Shown: in pieces, positions 50,530-63,135 of the stretch
Layout of the letters: each line of letters begins with the position of its first letter
How positions within the stretch are numbered: position 1 is the stretch's first letter
DNA from: Eutrigla gurnardus
Lineage: Eukaryota; Chordata; Actinopteri; Perciformes; Triglidae
Reading direction: 5' to 3'
Length of the DNA stretch: 64,000 bases
Assembly: GCA_963514095.1 (NCBI GenBank)
Contig: OY741270.1
Span: 25,457,810-25,521,809 of the forward strand
Position numbers and translations under genes: made by a program
Notes under the pieces: generated by a model
What the model saw: the letters and a program-made list of their open reading frames with translations, nothing else
What the model was told of the DNA's origin: nothing
The model's database searches: none

Positions 50530-50760
50530 CGGCAGCAATTAGCTTGAAGCTAAGCTGGAGCTAAATGAGCCGCATCATCATCATCACGCGCGCTAACAAC
50601 AACAAGCTAACTGCTGTTAAATTATTTTAAATGTTTGTTAACAGGCGAGGTCGTTCAGACGGTTAAATAATAAACTCGTATCAAAGTTAAACGACTGTGA
50701 AACAAACGAGAGGCTCCAGCTAACCGCTAAAAGCTAACTGCGCCCTGGAGCTACCGTGGG
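50530..50760 (-). promoter_or_regulatory. ap4s1: ap4s1 5' UTR exon and promoter side (probable)
   Basis: On the minus strand a donor CTGCCG|gtaagt lies at 50530/50529. The acceptor TCCCAG just before the ATG (intron end 49940, exon from 49939) would pair with it. Sequence upstream to about 50780 is moderately CpG-rich. Start site not determined. Confidence 0.5.
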
Positions 50761-50943
50761 CTTCTCGCATTTCTGACGCATGCTCAGTAGCTCCCTCTTC
50801 TGATGCGTTTATGGAGCACATAGTAAATCGGATCTTTAACCACCCAGCCCGCATTTCAGTTATTACTATTTTTACAATAGAACATTATATTTATATATTT
50901 ATATATATATATATACACACACACATGCTATATATATGCTGTG

Positions 50944-50974
<31 letters not shown>

Positions 50975-51284
50975 CATCGTTGTAAAAGAGTGTTTCATTC
51001 ATACAACCACTAGGTGGCCTCAGGGTTGCACATTTATAAATAGCTTTTTAATGGCTTTTTGAAAACACATCCAGATATACACACTTACTGTCTACCAGAG
51101 ACGCTCCTTCCACCTCTAGTTTTAAATCAAGGCTCAAAACACACATCTTCTCCCGGCCTTTCCAGCCCTTTCATGACGTAGATATTGTTATATATGTTCT
51201 AACGTATTGTCCTTTTATTTAAATTAAGGTGTATGTGTTCTGTTATCTGCTTTTGCACCATTAAATATGCTTTATAAAAATACA

Positions 51285-51315
<31 letters not shown>

Positions 51316-51420
51316 AACTAATGCATTGGAATCAGTGTTGTATTATTGTTTTATTTGTATTTACATTCTCTCCACAACAGCTTATTCAGCGGACAGATAG
51401 GTGTGTGATTTCCGACGTTG
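50761..51420. other. ap4s1-strn3 divergent intergenic region
   Basis: AT-rich with a (TA)n/(TG)n block at 50885-50975 and a (CTTA)n tract at 51286-51315. 51120-51300 resembles the degenerate 3' end of a dispersed repeat. No gene seen. Confidence 0.5.
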
Positions 51421-51745
51421 TTCATGTGTCATGAACGCTACACAGCGGATGGGAAAAGAAGCAGGATGGATCTTTCCCGTCATGCAGCGCAGTTGGGTTC
51501 TCCCTCCGTAATCGTCGGATCCAGGGAGAGCGAGAGCAGTAATGGCGGCCGGTTAGAGCCACACACAAACACCGCGTCCGCAACCAGCCGCCGTCACCGC
51601 AGCCCTCCGGGGGCCGCCAGCAGCCGCCTCGCACGTCGCGGCGGAGCCAGAGCGACACACACGGAGCGAAGACACGACGGGCTCCTTTAGGGGGGGACGG
51701 GAATCCTCCAACGGACCGTCGCTGCCTCGGACTTTCCTTATACTT

Positions 51746-51780
<35 letters not shown>

Positions 51781-51804
51781 AGAAAGGAAGGAAGGGAAAA
51801 AAAC
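51421..51804 (+). promoter_or_regulatory. strn3: strn3 CpG-rich promoter/5' leader with A30 tract
   Basis: GC- and CpG-rich from about 51480 (CCGCCGTCACCGCAGCCCTC). An uninterrupted run of 30 A occupies 51750-51779 and ends 25 bp before the ATG at 51805. The leader probably starts within 51500-51700, so the A-run would lie in the mRNA; this is inferred. Confidence 0.6.
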
Positions 51805-53662
51805 ATGGATGAGCACCCCGGCGGAGGAGGAGGGGTCGCAGCGGGCTCCCCGAGACAGCAGCCTCCGCCGCCGCAGCAGCAGCAGCAAGGGAGCAACAGC
51901 AATGCTAATCCGCCGATGGTAGGCGGAGGAGGCGGCGGCGGCGGAGGAGTCATGGTGCCGCACCAGCCTGACGAGCTGCCCCGGCCGCAGCAGCAGTACA
52001 CCATCCCCGGCATCCTGCACTACATCCAGCACGAGTGGGCCCGGTTCGAGATGGAGAGGGCGCACTGGGAGGTGGAGAGGGCCGAGCTCCAGGTTAGCAC
52101 ACCTAGCTTAGCAACGATTAACGCTAGCCGAAGCTAAGGACGACAACAACAGCAACAACGACGACGACAACAACAACAGTGTCCGGTTAACGAGTTTAAA
52201 TGAAGCAGTTTGTATAATCTCACGTACGTCAGATTGTCGTTAACGTTCGCGGTCGAAGCAGCAACAGCTGCTGGTAACGTAAGTTAAGTGGCCGAGCTAA
52301 CGAGCTAACGGGAACGAGCTAACGGGACCAAGCTAACGGTACCGAGCTAACTGGGACCAAGCTAATGGGTTAACGGGACCGAACTAACGGGACCGAGCAG
52401 GGATAGCGGAGTGCGCTGAGGGTGACCATTAGCCGTTAGCTTCACGTTAGCGCTGTCAGAAGCCTGTTTTAGTACTTGAGCACGCGCTGTTGCTGTCGTC
52501 ACTCCCCCCCCCACCGTCCGATGTTAGTACTTTACTGGCTAGACGTTCGGGGACGCGAGGACCGACTGGCGGCTAATCTGCAGCCATTTTGGTTCGTCAC
52601 GCTAGCTGAAGGCGGCTTCGTTTTTAAAAGCCTCCATGCTGGATTTACGACACAAACACACACAGAGAGAGCCGGTCCGGCGGCGTGCTAACACATCATG
52701 ACGCAGCCTCGCTGACAATATTAGGAGGTGGGCTTTCAGATGAATATCACTCTGATTAAAGGGACACCTGTAGTGTGTTACGTTGAATGCTGCTGGTGAA
52801 GAGTTCGGAGGCCGGTGTCACGTCATGACCCGGATCAGGGATCTTTGTCTCCCTTGTAGACCTGAATCCGATCCGGGTGCAGCCGGCAGACAGCAGCGAT
52901 GTAGTGGAAAAATTCATGTTTTTGCAGTATGAGCCCGCTTCTTTTTACGGTTGGTGGATGGAAAGGGAAAATGCAGAACTGCATAAACAATCTGTTTAGT
53001 TTCTCAGAGGAGGGACCAGGAGAGACCAGATCAGACCAGGAGAAACCACTTCAATGTGATCGAGGAGAGATGGAAAGCTGGTACAGGAGCTGATGAACTC
53101 ATCTAACACGCCACCGTCGTGTTCCACGTCCGGTTCCTTGACGCCATTGCGTTCCACGTCTCTCTCTCTGGTTCCTCGACACCGTCGTCTTCCACGTCTT
53201 CTCGCTCTCTCTGGTTCCTCGACACCGTCGTCTTCCACGTCTTCTCGCTCTCTCCGGTTCCTCGACACCGTCGTGGAGTTAAGCTGCAAACCTAAGTCCA
53301 GTATAAGCGGTGTGGTGGCTTCCTGTGATCGCGGCATCATCGATATTCGCAGCTGTGCGTCTGACTGAAGCGTTTCAGATCCGCGGGACAGGAAGGGAGT
53401 GGTATGACCTCCAACTTTAGAGTGACTGAAAAATGCTCATTTCACCTCAGTTTAGTCAGGAGGTCAAAGGTCACTGTGTTTACTGTCTTTACCGCATGTC
53501 GGGGGGGGGGGGGGTGCTAAGGTAAAGAGAGCAGGTCTGCAGGCTGATATAAGGTGTCCTGGCCTACTGGGCCCTGCTCTGACAGCCTGGTCCCCGCTGG
53601 GCACTCAAAGTAGACCGGCCCGAAATATCTCTCTCTCTCTCTCTCTCTCTCGCTCTCTCTGT

Positions 53663-53737
<75 letters not shown>

Positions 53738-56700
53738 GCCAAGTTTCAGTCACAAACACTTTAAACCTGTGTCATCCTGGTATATGTGGGCCAGTGAGCT
53801 CACTCCACACACCACCACCCCTCTCATCCCCGCCATCACCCCGCCACTCTGATCTCACTCCTTCTCCCCGGGGAGTGCTTGATTCATGCTCACCAGGTGC
53901 CCTGGGGGGGGGCTGAGAACATAAACAACAGAGAGACTTATTAACAGCTGCCTCAGACAAACAAACAGGATTCAACAGGTGTAGCGTCGCCATAACGCCC
54001 CCAGCTGGTCCGAGGATCGGTCAGAAGGCTGATATATTCTAAACGAGAAGAATCATAAACAAAACATAATAAACAAAACAACTGTATTACGAACAAATCT
54101 GGGTTTCCTGCCTGAGGCAAACATTAACAGTTGACACAGTAGAGAGTCCAACAAACTTGCCAGCTGCCTCCGCTCTGCTTGCTTGGTTGTCTGCTGGTAT
54201 GTCGTAGGGATACGTGGGGGGGGGGGGCTGTGGCTGTCAGTCACAGAGCCGACCAATCAGAGCACGGCTGTATTAGCCTGGTCTGTTATGTAATCCTCTT
54301 CCCAGATGCCCCAGTTCCCTTTCTATCCGTCTCTCTCTCCTTTGGCCCGAGGAGGACCTCTGGTTTTCCCTGTCGTCATGGCGATGTGCACTAGAGGAAG
54401 TCGCGACCCCCAGTTTGCCTCTGAATCCCCCCTTGTTGTCATGGTCACCCTGGCAGAGAGCTCCCTGTGTTTGTGTATAAATAGCTCTCGGCCTTTATCG
54501 GGGTTTGGTTTCAGGAGCAGCTGCTCACAGACAGACAGGTGGACAGACAGTGAGACAGGTGGACATACGGGTGGATGAACAGTGAGACAGGCAGGTAGAC
54601 GAAAGACGGGCAGGTAGACGAAAGGCGGGCAGGTAGAGGGGTGGATGAACAGTGAGGTAGGTAGATGGAGAGACAGGTGGATGAACGGTGAGACAGATGG
54701 ACAAACAGTGAGACAGGTCGACGGACAGACAAGTGGACAGACAGTGAGATAGGTGGGTAGGAAGACTGACGGGTGGATGAACAGTGACACAGGTGGACAG
54801 TAAGACAGGTGGAGGTGTAAACAAAAGTGGAGACGTTGTGTTGAAGATGAAATGATTTGAAGGTCAGTTTGTTTTACTGGGCGTCATGGAAACGAGATAC
54901 AAGCGTGTGATGATCCTCTACATGACTATTAAAAAATATATATATTTTATTTTCTGGCCCATCTAAACATTAAACGTCTAAACACCATGATTACGAGGTT
55001 TTGCCCCAACCGCAGCCTCGGTGTGGCAGGGCTCATGGGTAAGATTGTGGTGATGAGTTCACCTCTGATGACCTGTGATGACCACATGAATGACCCGTCT
55101 GTCTCTCTCTCTCTCTGTGTGTGTGTCTGCAGGCGAGGATAGCGTTCCTGCAGGGTGAGCGGAAAGGTCAGGAGAACCTGAAGAACGACCTGGTTAGAAG
55201 AATAAAAATGTTAGAATACGCTTTAAAACAGGAACGGTAAGAACCCACGCCGATCCCGACACTGTAGATCCTCTCTTTTCTAGTACTCTTCTTCTCTGCT
55301 TCTCTGCACCACATGCAACAAAACCCACCTAGCAATATCTCCTTCCAATGCAATGTAGGCTGAGAGGATGAGACTTAGTCTGAGACGATGCGACCTAGGC
55401 TGAGACGTAGGCTGAGACCATGCGACCTAGGCTGAGACTATGAGACGTAGGCTGAGACTATGAGACGTAGGCCAAGACGTAGGCTGAGACTATGAGACGT
55501 AGGCTGAGATGATGCGACCTAGGCTGAGACGATGAGACGTAGGCTGAAACGATGCGACGTAGGCTGAGACTATGAGACGTAGGCCGAGACGTAGGCTGAG
55601 ATGATGAGACGTAGGCTGAGAAGATGAGACGTAGGCTGAGATGATGAGACGTAGGCTGAGACTATGAGACGTAGGCTGAGACTATGAGACGTAGGCTGAG
55701 ATGATGAGACGTAGGCCGAGACCTAGGCTGAGACCATGCGGCGGAGGTGGAGGGTGGTACAATTGGAGGTGAGACTTGTACCAATGAAGGCGTTGCAGTG
55801 AGAGCGGCGGATCATGAATCCTGTATTCTGGATCTCTGAGAGCTGATTGGATGTTGTTTCCTCTGCAGAGCGAAGTACCACAAGTTAAAGTACGGGACAG
55901 AGTTAACCCAGGGGGAGGTGAAGATGCCCAGCTTTGAATCCGGTAGGTTTGTCTTCATCACAGATACGCTTCATCTACTCTTCATCACAGATACTCTACA
56001 TGCTGTTAATGTACTCTGGGAGATACATTTACTGTTAATAATACTACTACTACAACTACTGGTAATACTACTGTTAATACTACTTTTGCTGATAATACTA
56101 CTACTACTGCTGCTGATAATACTACTACTACTAATGTCAATTCTACTGTTAATACTACTACTACTACAACTACTACAACTACTGGCAATACTACTGTTAA
56201 TACTACTACTACTACTACAACTACTACTACTAATGTCAATTCTACTGTTAATACTACTACTACTACGACTACTGGTAATACTACTGTTAATACGACTTTT
56301 GCTGATAATACTACCAAATCCAGATGAACCCCAGATCCTGGTCTGCTCAAGTCAGTTGAGACAGTGTTTTCTCCCCACTGTGTGGCGCTGTAACATCAGA
56401 GATGTTGGGACTCTGGAGACCCTGACCTTGTTCTAGTCCCTTATCCATGTGGAACGGGTCCCAGGATAACTGCTGTTGTGATGGGACACTATAGTAAATA
56501 ACATGGAATTGAATTTGGGTGTCGTTTGTCCGTTTAGACACCAAAGACTCCGAGGTCTCTGCTGTTCCTGCCAACAGTCAGCTCACCTGGAAACAAGGAA
56601 GGCAACTACTCAGACAGTAAGAACACTTTGAGTTTCTGTTGGGTTTACAGAGAGGTCACCAGGGTCTGCTTTAACCTGTTCAACCTGACAGACCCGGCTC

Positions 56701-59700
56701 CAGGTCCAACCCAGACCATGTAGTTACAAAGAAATCACGATGTGAGATCTTCTATTTATAGGAGATATGAATGTTATGCTGTATGTTGTCCAAACCCATG
56801 GTAACCATTAAAAACACAACTTAAATAATATAACATTCATGACATGATTTATAAAGATATACTGGGGTGCATACACTCTTTTTTTTCCACAAAGCCATGT
56901 TACAAATAACTAAATTCATCTCTCAAAACCATTGAAATAGCAGCAAACACAACTGTGCGACTGTGTGTGTTCAGGTACCTGCAGGAAGTCGGATACACAG
57001 ACACCATCCTGGACGTCCGTACTCAGAGGGTTCGCTCTCTGCTCGGCCTGTCGGGATCCGAGCAGAACGGTTCCGTGGAGAACAAGAACCTGCAGCACCT
57101 GATCAACGGGACGGAGCGCCGCAAAGATGGCAAGAGGTAAAGAGACTCCTACAGAGACTACACTGGACTACGATTGCCGACCGGACTTCTGACTCATCCC
57201 TATCACATGAGAAACCAAAAGGAAATCCGTGGACTAAGCCTAACTCCCTAAACTAAACACCACCCGGAAAAAACAAGGCTGAAGGGTTACAAATGCGCAG
57301 AGGATTGTGGGTGTTTTAGGAGCGTGGCGGATACACGCATGCATCCTTCCACTTCCTGTCAACAAAGGAATCGGTCGTCGCTAGAGTTCAAAGGCCTTCG
57401 GAGGGATTCAGTCATGCAGTGATCTTTCCTGGACACCGACGGACACCCAGAGAGTCTTCGGGGGGTCAAAGGTCACACAGCGGTGACACCATTTTGTGTT
57501 TGTGTCCAGGAGTCCAGGTGACGTTCTGGAGACGTTCAACTTCTTGGAGAACGCCGAGGACAGCGACGAAGAGGAGGATGAGGAGGGAGACCTGATGGAC
57601 GACATCAGCACCGACAAACACCACCGAGCCAAGAAACACAAGACCAAGGTACACACACACACACACACACAACCTCTTTTATCTCCTCCACCACGCCTCC
57701 CATATTGTCTCCCTCATCCTCGCCCCTCTCCCCCTCCAGATCGGGAACGAGGGCTTGGCATCGGAGGATGACGCCGACACGGAGGAGGCCCTGAAGGAGT
57801 TTGACTTCCTGGTGACGGCGGAGGACGGAGAGGGAGCCGGCGAGGCTCGGAGCTCCGGAGACGGGACGGAGTGGGGTGAGATTCGAGGGGCTTCAACCTC
57901 GGTATAATTGCTTTGGGTCGTACACAGGATCAAAACAGGGATCCTCAGGGTCTCGTCTATACACCCCGCTGGTCACAGAGCAGCTTAACGAGCCGGCTCC
58001 GTGTTTCTAGAGGGCTCAGGTGGGTTCAGGCCGAACAGGGTGGGTTCAGGCCCTGCTGGGGAGAAGCTCCTCCCACTCAGTAAAAATACATAGAGCTCTT
58101 CATTCGCTAAAAGACTGTGGCGTTACGTGTGTAACTAAATGCAGCCACATCACGCATCCTGTGATGTCACTATTGAACATGAATGCATCACCATGCTGAT
58201 GCTGTAGCAGTAAAGGTTGACGCCCTAACGCCTTTCTGGGAGGAGCAATCAGAGACCGGCTGAAGGTCACCAGTTAACATGGTCGCTGGTTTGACTGAAA
58301 CACCTGTGTCTAGGGGTGTCTCTGGGTTTCTAGGGGTGTCTCTGGGTGTTTATGGATGTCTCTGGGTTTCTAGGGGTGTCTCTGGGTTTCTAGGGGTGTA
58401 TCTTGGCATTTATTGGTCTATTGTTGATGTAATTTGAGTAAAAACTAATAGAAATTGCTTTTCAAGGGGAAAGGAAGAATTGATGTCTTATTTGTGTCTC
58501 TGTAGCGGAGCCTCTCCCGTTTCCTGCCGGCGGGGGGAAGTCCTTCCTGTTGGGCGGCTCAGACGACGTGTTGGAGAACGTGCTGGGTTTGGGCGACCTC
58601 GCCGACCTCACCGTCACCAACGACGAGACGGACTACAGCTACGACGTAAGACGCATATACACAGCAGCTGCTGTTGTTTCAGCGTTTTTTTTCTGATTTC
58701 CCCTTTGAGAAGCCCCAATCACGCCATCATCTGTCGCTTCTTATCCACCCTTCAGCTGCCGTCCAATAAGGAGTCTTCGTTCAGGAAGACGTGGAACCCC
58801 AAGTACACGCTGCGGAGCCACTTTGACGGCGTCCGAGCGCTGGCCTTCCATCCTGTGGAGCCCTGTCTGGTCACCGTGTCCGAGGACCACACCCTCAAAC
58901 TGTGGAACCTCACCAAGACCGTCCCTGCCAAAAAGTACTAATACATCACCTCCACACTCAACACAGTACTCTTACATGGACCTCATCACCGGTCTCTCAC
59001 AGGCTCATAAGGGACATGGAAGGGACACATACAGCTTCTATGATAAAGATGGTGATGAACATGATGTGTTCAATAACTGTGTTTTTGTTTGACAGAAGTG
59101 CCTCTTTTGATGTGGAGCCCGTCTATACATTCAGAGCCCATGTGTACGTATCTCACACACGCACACACACACACACACATACATTCATGGTTGTCATGGA
59201 CGACAGCGTGTCGGGTAAACATTAAAAGATGTCTCCGTCTGTCCTCAGTGGTCCAGTGTTGTCGTTGGCGATGACCTCCAGCGGCGAGCAGTGTTTCAGC
59301 GGAGGCATCGACTCGACCATCCAGTGGTGGAACATCCCGAGCTCCAACGTGGACCCCTACGACACCTACGGTAGTCCAGTCCACCTACCAGTCCACGTCC
59401 CCACCCTCACCTGGGACACCCTCCACCTTTCTAAAACTCACTTACTAAACGTAGCGTCCCCTTTGTCCAACAAACATCTGTCCTCGCTATTGGAAAGTGT
59501 CCCCCACTCTCCATGATTGTCCTCGCTTTCCAAAAATACCTTAACTGTTCAAGAATGTCCCAAAACATGTCCTGACTATTCAAAACTTGATTGATTTTCC
59601 AAAAGTGTCCATACGTCACAGAACTGTCCTTGCTATAGAGAGAATGTCCTTTCTTCAAGTGTCCTCACTCCTAACTTTTTAAAACTGTCCTCACTTAAAC

Positions 59701-60269
59701 AGAAATCCTCATTTTCCAAATATTAATAGAAAAAGTGGGACTCCTTTTCCAAAATGTCCTCCCTCTCTACGAAAGTGCGTTTTTAGCGTCCCCACCTTTC
59801 AAAGTCTCCTGTCTTTATTAAGCCCTCCCCTCTGTTTCCTCTCGTCCAATCAGATCCCAGCGTCCTGGCTGGCTCCTGGCTGGGACACACGGACGCCGTG
59901 TGGGGATTGGCTTACAGCGGCATCAAGAACCGCCTCCTGTCCTGCTCGGCCGACGGAACGGTGAAGCTGTGGAACCCGACGGAGAAGAACCCCTGCATCA
60001 GCACTTTCAACACCAACAACGGTGAGGACGCCGCGCAGACAGCACCCCCCGGAGGACGCCACCGGAACAGCAGCTCATTAAACGTGTGTGTGTGTGTGTG
60101 TGTGTGTGCGTGTGTGTGTGTAGAACACGGCGTCCCCACGTCGGTGGACTTCAACGGGTGTGACCCCGCCCACATGGTGGCGTCGTTCAACAGCGGAGAT
60201 GTGGTGGTCTACGATCTGGAGACTTCCCAGAATGCACTGGTGCTGAAGGGGCAGGGAGAAGGCAGTAAG

Positions 60270-60301
<32 letters not shown>

Positions 60302-61209
60302 AAACGTGTATATCTGGTCTCTCCTGGTCTGACCACGCCCCCTCTCGTGTCCCGCAGCCCCGCCGGCGTCCAACCACATCAACAAGGTGGTGAGTCACCC
60401 CACGCTGCCGGTCACCATCACCGCACACGAGGACCGCCAGATCAAGTTCTACGACAACAAGTCAGGTCCGTCTCCGTCTTACCGTAGTTACGTGTGGACG
60501 GTTTTCTGTTTGTGTAAAAATAAATCTAGTTTTTAGATCTCGTCAACGGCACCAAGGAGCATTGTGGGTCCTCACTCCCGTCCTGACCTGTGTGTCTCTG
60601 TGTGTGTGTGTGTGCAGGTAAAGTGATCCATGCCATGGTGGCTCACCTGGATGCCGTCACCAGTCTGGCTGTGGATCCTAACGGGATCTACCTGATGTCT
60701 GGAAGTAAGCCGCCGCCCAGAAAGCTGTCATCACTGTTCATCACCATGCTGCTTTGATGCTTACTCCTCTTCCTCCTCTTGTTCCTCCTTATCTCTCCTT
60801 CTACTTCTCCCATGATACCAATTTCTCCTCCTCTTCACTTCTTTCAAAATCCTTCTTGTCTTTGTCCACCATCCTCTCTCCTCATCCTCCTCTCCATCCT
60901 CCCCTCTCTCTCATCCTCTCTCATTCTCTCTCCTCCTCTATCCTCCTCCTCTCTCCATCCTCATCCTCTCATTTTCTCTCCTCCTCCTCTATCATCCTCC
61001 CTCATCCTCCTCCTCACCCCTCCTCCTTCTCCTCCTCAGGTCACGACTGCTCCCTGCGTCTGTGGAACCTCGACAGTAAAACGTGTGTTCAGGAGATCAC
61101 AGCTCACCGTAAGAAGAGCGAGGAGGCCATCTACGACGTGGCCTTCCACCCCTCCAAGGCCTACATCGCCTCCGCCGGGGCCGACGCCCTAGCCAGGGTC
61201 TACGTGTAG
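51805..61209 (+). CDS. strn3: Striatin-3 (SG2NA), PP2A regulatory subunit and STRIPAK scaffold
   Basis: Sixteen coding exons: 51805-52092, 55133-55236, 55869-55942, 56538-56616, 56975-57136, 57510-57648, 57740-57875, 58506-58645, 58756-58934, 59096-59143, 59249-59370, 59854-60021, 60124-60264, 60358-60465, 60618-60704, 61040-61209; 2145 nt, 714 aa. A Gly/Gln/Pro-rich N-terminus (1-64) is followed by the caveolin-binding-type YTIPGILHYIQHEW (65-78). A coiled coil through RIAFLQGERKGQENLKNDLV (to about 145) binds the PP2A scaffold in the family. Conserved blocks YLQEVGYTDTILDVR and DVLETFNFLENAEDSDEE follow. WD40 repeats run from about 390 to the end (SEDHTLKLWN, SCSADGTVKLWN, SHDCSLRLWNLDSKTCVQEI), ending ADALARVYV. 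Length fits the short human isoform (713 aa): the 84 residues between GTEW and the AEP...PFPAGGGKSF block in the long human isoform have no counterpart in the 630-bp intron 57876-58505. STRN3 recruits PP2A and kinases in STRIPAK. Confidence 0.96.
52290..52402. repeat. Short tandem repeat GAGCTAACGGGACC
   Basis: Five to seven degenerate units of 14-16 bp. Confidence 0.75.
53097..53275. repeat. 43-bp minisatellite in strn3 intron 1
   Basis: Four units built on CACCGTCGTCTTCCACGTCT and TCTCTGGTTCCTCGA; the last two units are almost identical. Confidence 0.88.
53627..53735. repeat. (CT)n microsatellite
   Basis: About 109 bp of CT with a few G interruptions. Confidence 0.97.
54525..54830. repeat. 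GACAGGTGGACAGACAGTGA-type minisatellite
   Basis: Degenerate units of about 16-32 bp, with GGTAGACGAAAGACGGGC variants in the middle. No coding signature. Confidence 0.85.
55335..55745. repeat. 20-bp minisatellite in strn3 intron 2
   Basis: About 20 units of GCTGAGACGATGAGACGTAG with alternation of full and truncated (GCCGAGACGTAG) units. Confidence 0.93.
56036..56310. repeat. (ACT/AAT)n trinucleotide-rich tract in strn3 intron 3
   Basis: Interrupted ACTACT and GGTAATACTACTGTTAATAC units over about 270 bp. Long open frames here (ILLLILLL on one strand, VVVVVLTV on the other) are repeat artefacts. Confidence 0.9.
57876..58505 (+). other. strn3: strn3 intron 7, where the long-isoform exons would be expected
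   Basis: A 630-bp intron between GTEW and AEPLPFPAGG. It holds a 20-bp tandem repeat (TCTAGGGGTGTCTCTGGGTT, 58309-58400). I find no segment encoding the 84-residue insert known from the long human STRN3. Confidence 0.65.
59371..59853 (+). other. strn3: strn3 intron 11, degenerate TGTCC-rich repeat
   Basis: About 480 bp with many imperfect short units such as AAAATGTCCTCACT; no coding sequence recognised. Confidence 0.5.
60479..60585 (+). repeat. Duplicated segment, intron copy
   Basis: Nearly identical to 62125-62252 in the strn3 3' UTR: both hold ACCGTAGTTACGTGTGGACG, TGTGTAAAAATAAATCTAGT and ACCAAGGAGCATTGTGGGTC. This copy lacks a 20-odd-bp internal stretch present in the UTR copy. Confidence 0.9.
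60760..61036. repeat. Polypyrimidine (CTC)-rich tract before the last strn3 exon
   Basis: C/T-rich low-complexity sequence leading into the acceptor CTCCTCAG at 61032-61039. Confidence 0.85.
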
Positions 61210-62124
61210 ACGAAGAGGAGGAGGAGGACCGGACGAGAGGAGGAGATGGGGGAGGAGGAGGACCGGAGGGCAGGGACATGGAGAGAACGGCTAGTCTGTT
61301 CATACAAACAGTATTCAGGTGTCTGAACATAGATGATACATTAATGAAAGACACACACACACACACATCCCTGCGACTGAGGACGGACTTAAAGGAACAC
61401 CCAGTACCTGACTCCGTGATGGAGATCTGACCCTCTCAGGTTTCAGGACCAGCGAACCCTCGTTCCGTCTCTGACCTTCAACAGGAAACAGGAAGTGGGG
61501 GTCGCGTCTCCAGCTGGCCGCCAGGACGCAGCCCGTTTTCACTTTTGGCATTTAGTGTTTATTTCCAGCTTCCTGGACGTAGAACCGCTTCCTGGACGTA
61601 GAACTCTTCTCTTCTTCTTCCTTCCTTTTCTTCCTCTTCCCATACCTTCCTTCCTCCTCATCATTTTCATTCGCCCCTCCTCTTCCTTTCTCTTCCACTT
61701 CCTCCATCCTCCTCAGGTCACAACTTGAGAGGAAGCTGTGTTTGGGTTGATGGCGTGTCACTGGCAAACAGCAGAAGAAGAACATCGGAGGGCCGTTTCC
61801 TCGGAAGCGTCTGCAGCAAAAGAATAAGAGGAGGAGGGGGAGAAGGAGAACGTTTGAGGTTTTAACCCGTCCACGTTTGGTTCTATTTAAGTGAAAAGCC
61901 GAAGTGAAGCTTCAGACTGACTTTTTTACCGTGTTTTTAAGAAGTTAAAATATATCGAGTTAGATTCGGTTTAAATAGAACGACCACGTCGGGTTAAAAG
62001 TCAGACTTGTGAGATGATTTCACATCCGTCCTAACTGGGACAGAAGATCGGTTAACACACACACACACACACACCCCCAATCAGAGCCCTGTGTTTGAGT
62101 GAGCGGAGGATTCAGAGGTTGGCG

Positions 62125-62252
62125 TTACCGTAGTTACGTGTGGACGTTCTGTTTGTGTAAAAATAAATCTAGTTTTTATAATCGTTTTTATAAACGTCGA
62201 AACGTCTCGTCAACGGCACCAAGGAGCATTGTGGGTCCTCACTCCCGTCCTG
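62125..62252 (+). repeat. Duplicated segment, 3' UTR copy
   Basis: Partner of 60479-60585, same orientation, about 1.6 kb downstream. Confidence 0.9.
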
Positions 62253-63129
62253 CCGTCGCTCGCCGCCTCGGCGGAGGTTTCACGTCACGTAGGAGGTAGA
62301 GGAGAGAGGGAGGCGCTGCTGAGGAGTGTTGAGGCTCGGCCGAGGAGGAGGAGACACAAAGAAGATTGTTTATTTATATAAATACAAACATTTTGTAAAA
62401 CATTTTGACTCTCTGACTCAACCCCCCCACGAGCTTCGGCTCATTAACTAGGAAGTATTTGGCTCGACCAACTGGTACCTGAATGCACCACAGATGCAGC
62501 TGCAGTAGATCCTGGTTGGAGGAGCAGCTGCAGGTCTGAGGCTCATAGAGGAGCCTGGAAACCCTCCTGGTTCAGGCTCCTCCTCCTCCTCGTATCACTG
62601 TGTGAGTTTTCTCATTTCACGTTTCTTCATCGCAGCTTCAACAAGCAGGACTAAAGTTATTTATATCATTTTTTATCGTCTCTTACATAGAAAACCAGCC
62701 GGGTTGAGCTCCAGGAGAAACGGTCCAATGGGACACCTCCTGGCGCGGGTTTTTAAAACAAAAGCTGCCACCTGATTGGCTGGCCAGCGTTTTACTTCAT
62801 CGTTGTGGTTTTAATTTAATTGCTTTTTAAACTGAAGGGATTTGTAACGCAATTGATCACAAGTCTTTATTTTTCTTTTCAGCCACGCGACAACTTCCTG
62901 TGTAACTAAAGACTCGTTTTGTTTGTGTAATGCATGATTAATACAATACATTTATTTTTTCTAGGCTTCCAGAGAAATGGAAAAACACGTTCTGATCAGT
63001 TTGCGAGTTTTGATGAGTTTTGTAATTTTTTTTTTTTTTTTTTTGGACAAACTATGAAACAGCAGATTTTAAAGATTGAACCACATAGAATACAACTGTT
63101 GAAATGTATATAAAATGTCTATAATAACT

Positions 63130-63135
63130 ATTAAA
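63130..63135 (+). terminator. strn3: Candidate polyadenylation signal ATTAAA for strn3
   Basis: ATTAAA followed by TGGTGTACATGTAC; one of several weak candidates in the long AT-rich UTR. Confidence 0.3.

Larger units (their letters stand above)
52093..55132 (+). other. strn3: strn3 intron 1, with several minisatellites
   Basis: A three-kilobase intron. It holds GAGCTAACGGGACC-type repeats (52290-52400), a 43-bp unit array (53097-53275), a G14 run (53501-53514), a (CT)n tract (53627-53735) and a GACAGGTGGA-type array (54525-54830). No protein-coding exon is recognised. Confidence 0.6.

Noticed and set aside
53093..53368. Ser/Thr-rich open frame in strn3 intron 1
   Set aside because: Explained by the 43-bp minisatellite.
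54323..54824. Minus-strand frames rich in Pro/Ser/His/Leu (PPVCPPVSLSVHL type)
   Set aside because: Generated by the GACAGGTGGA minisatellite.
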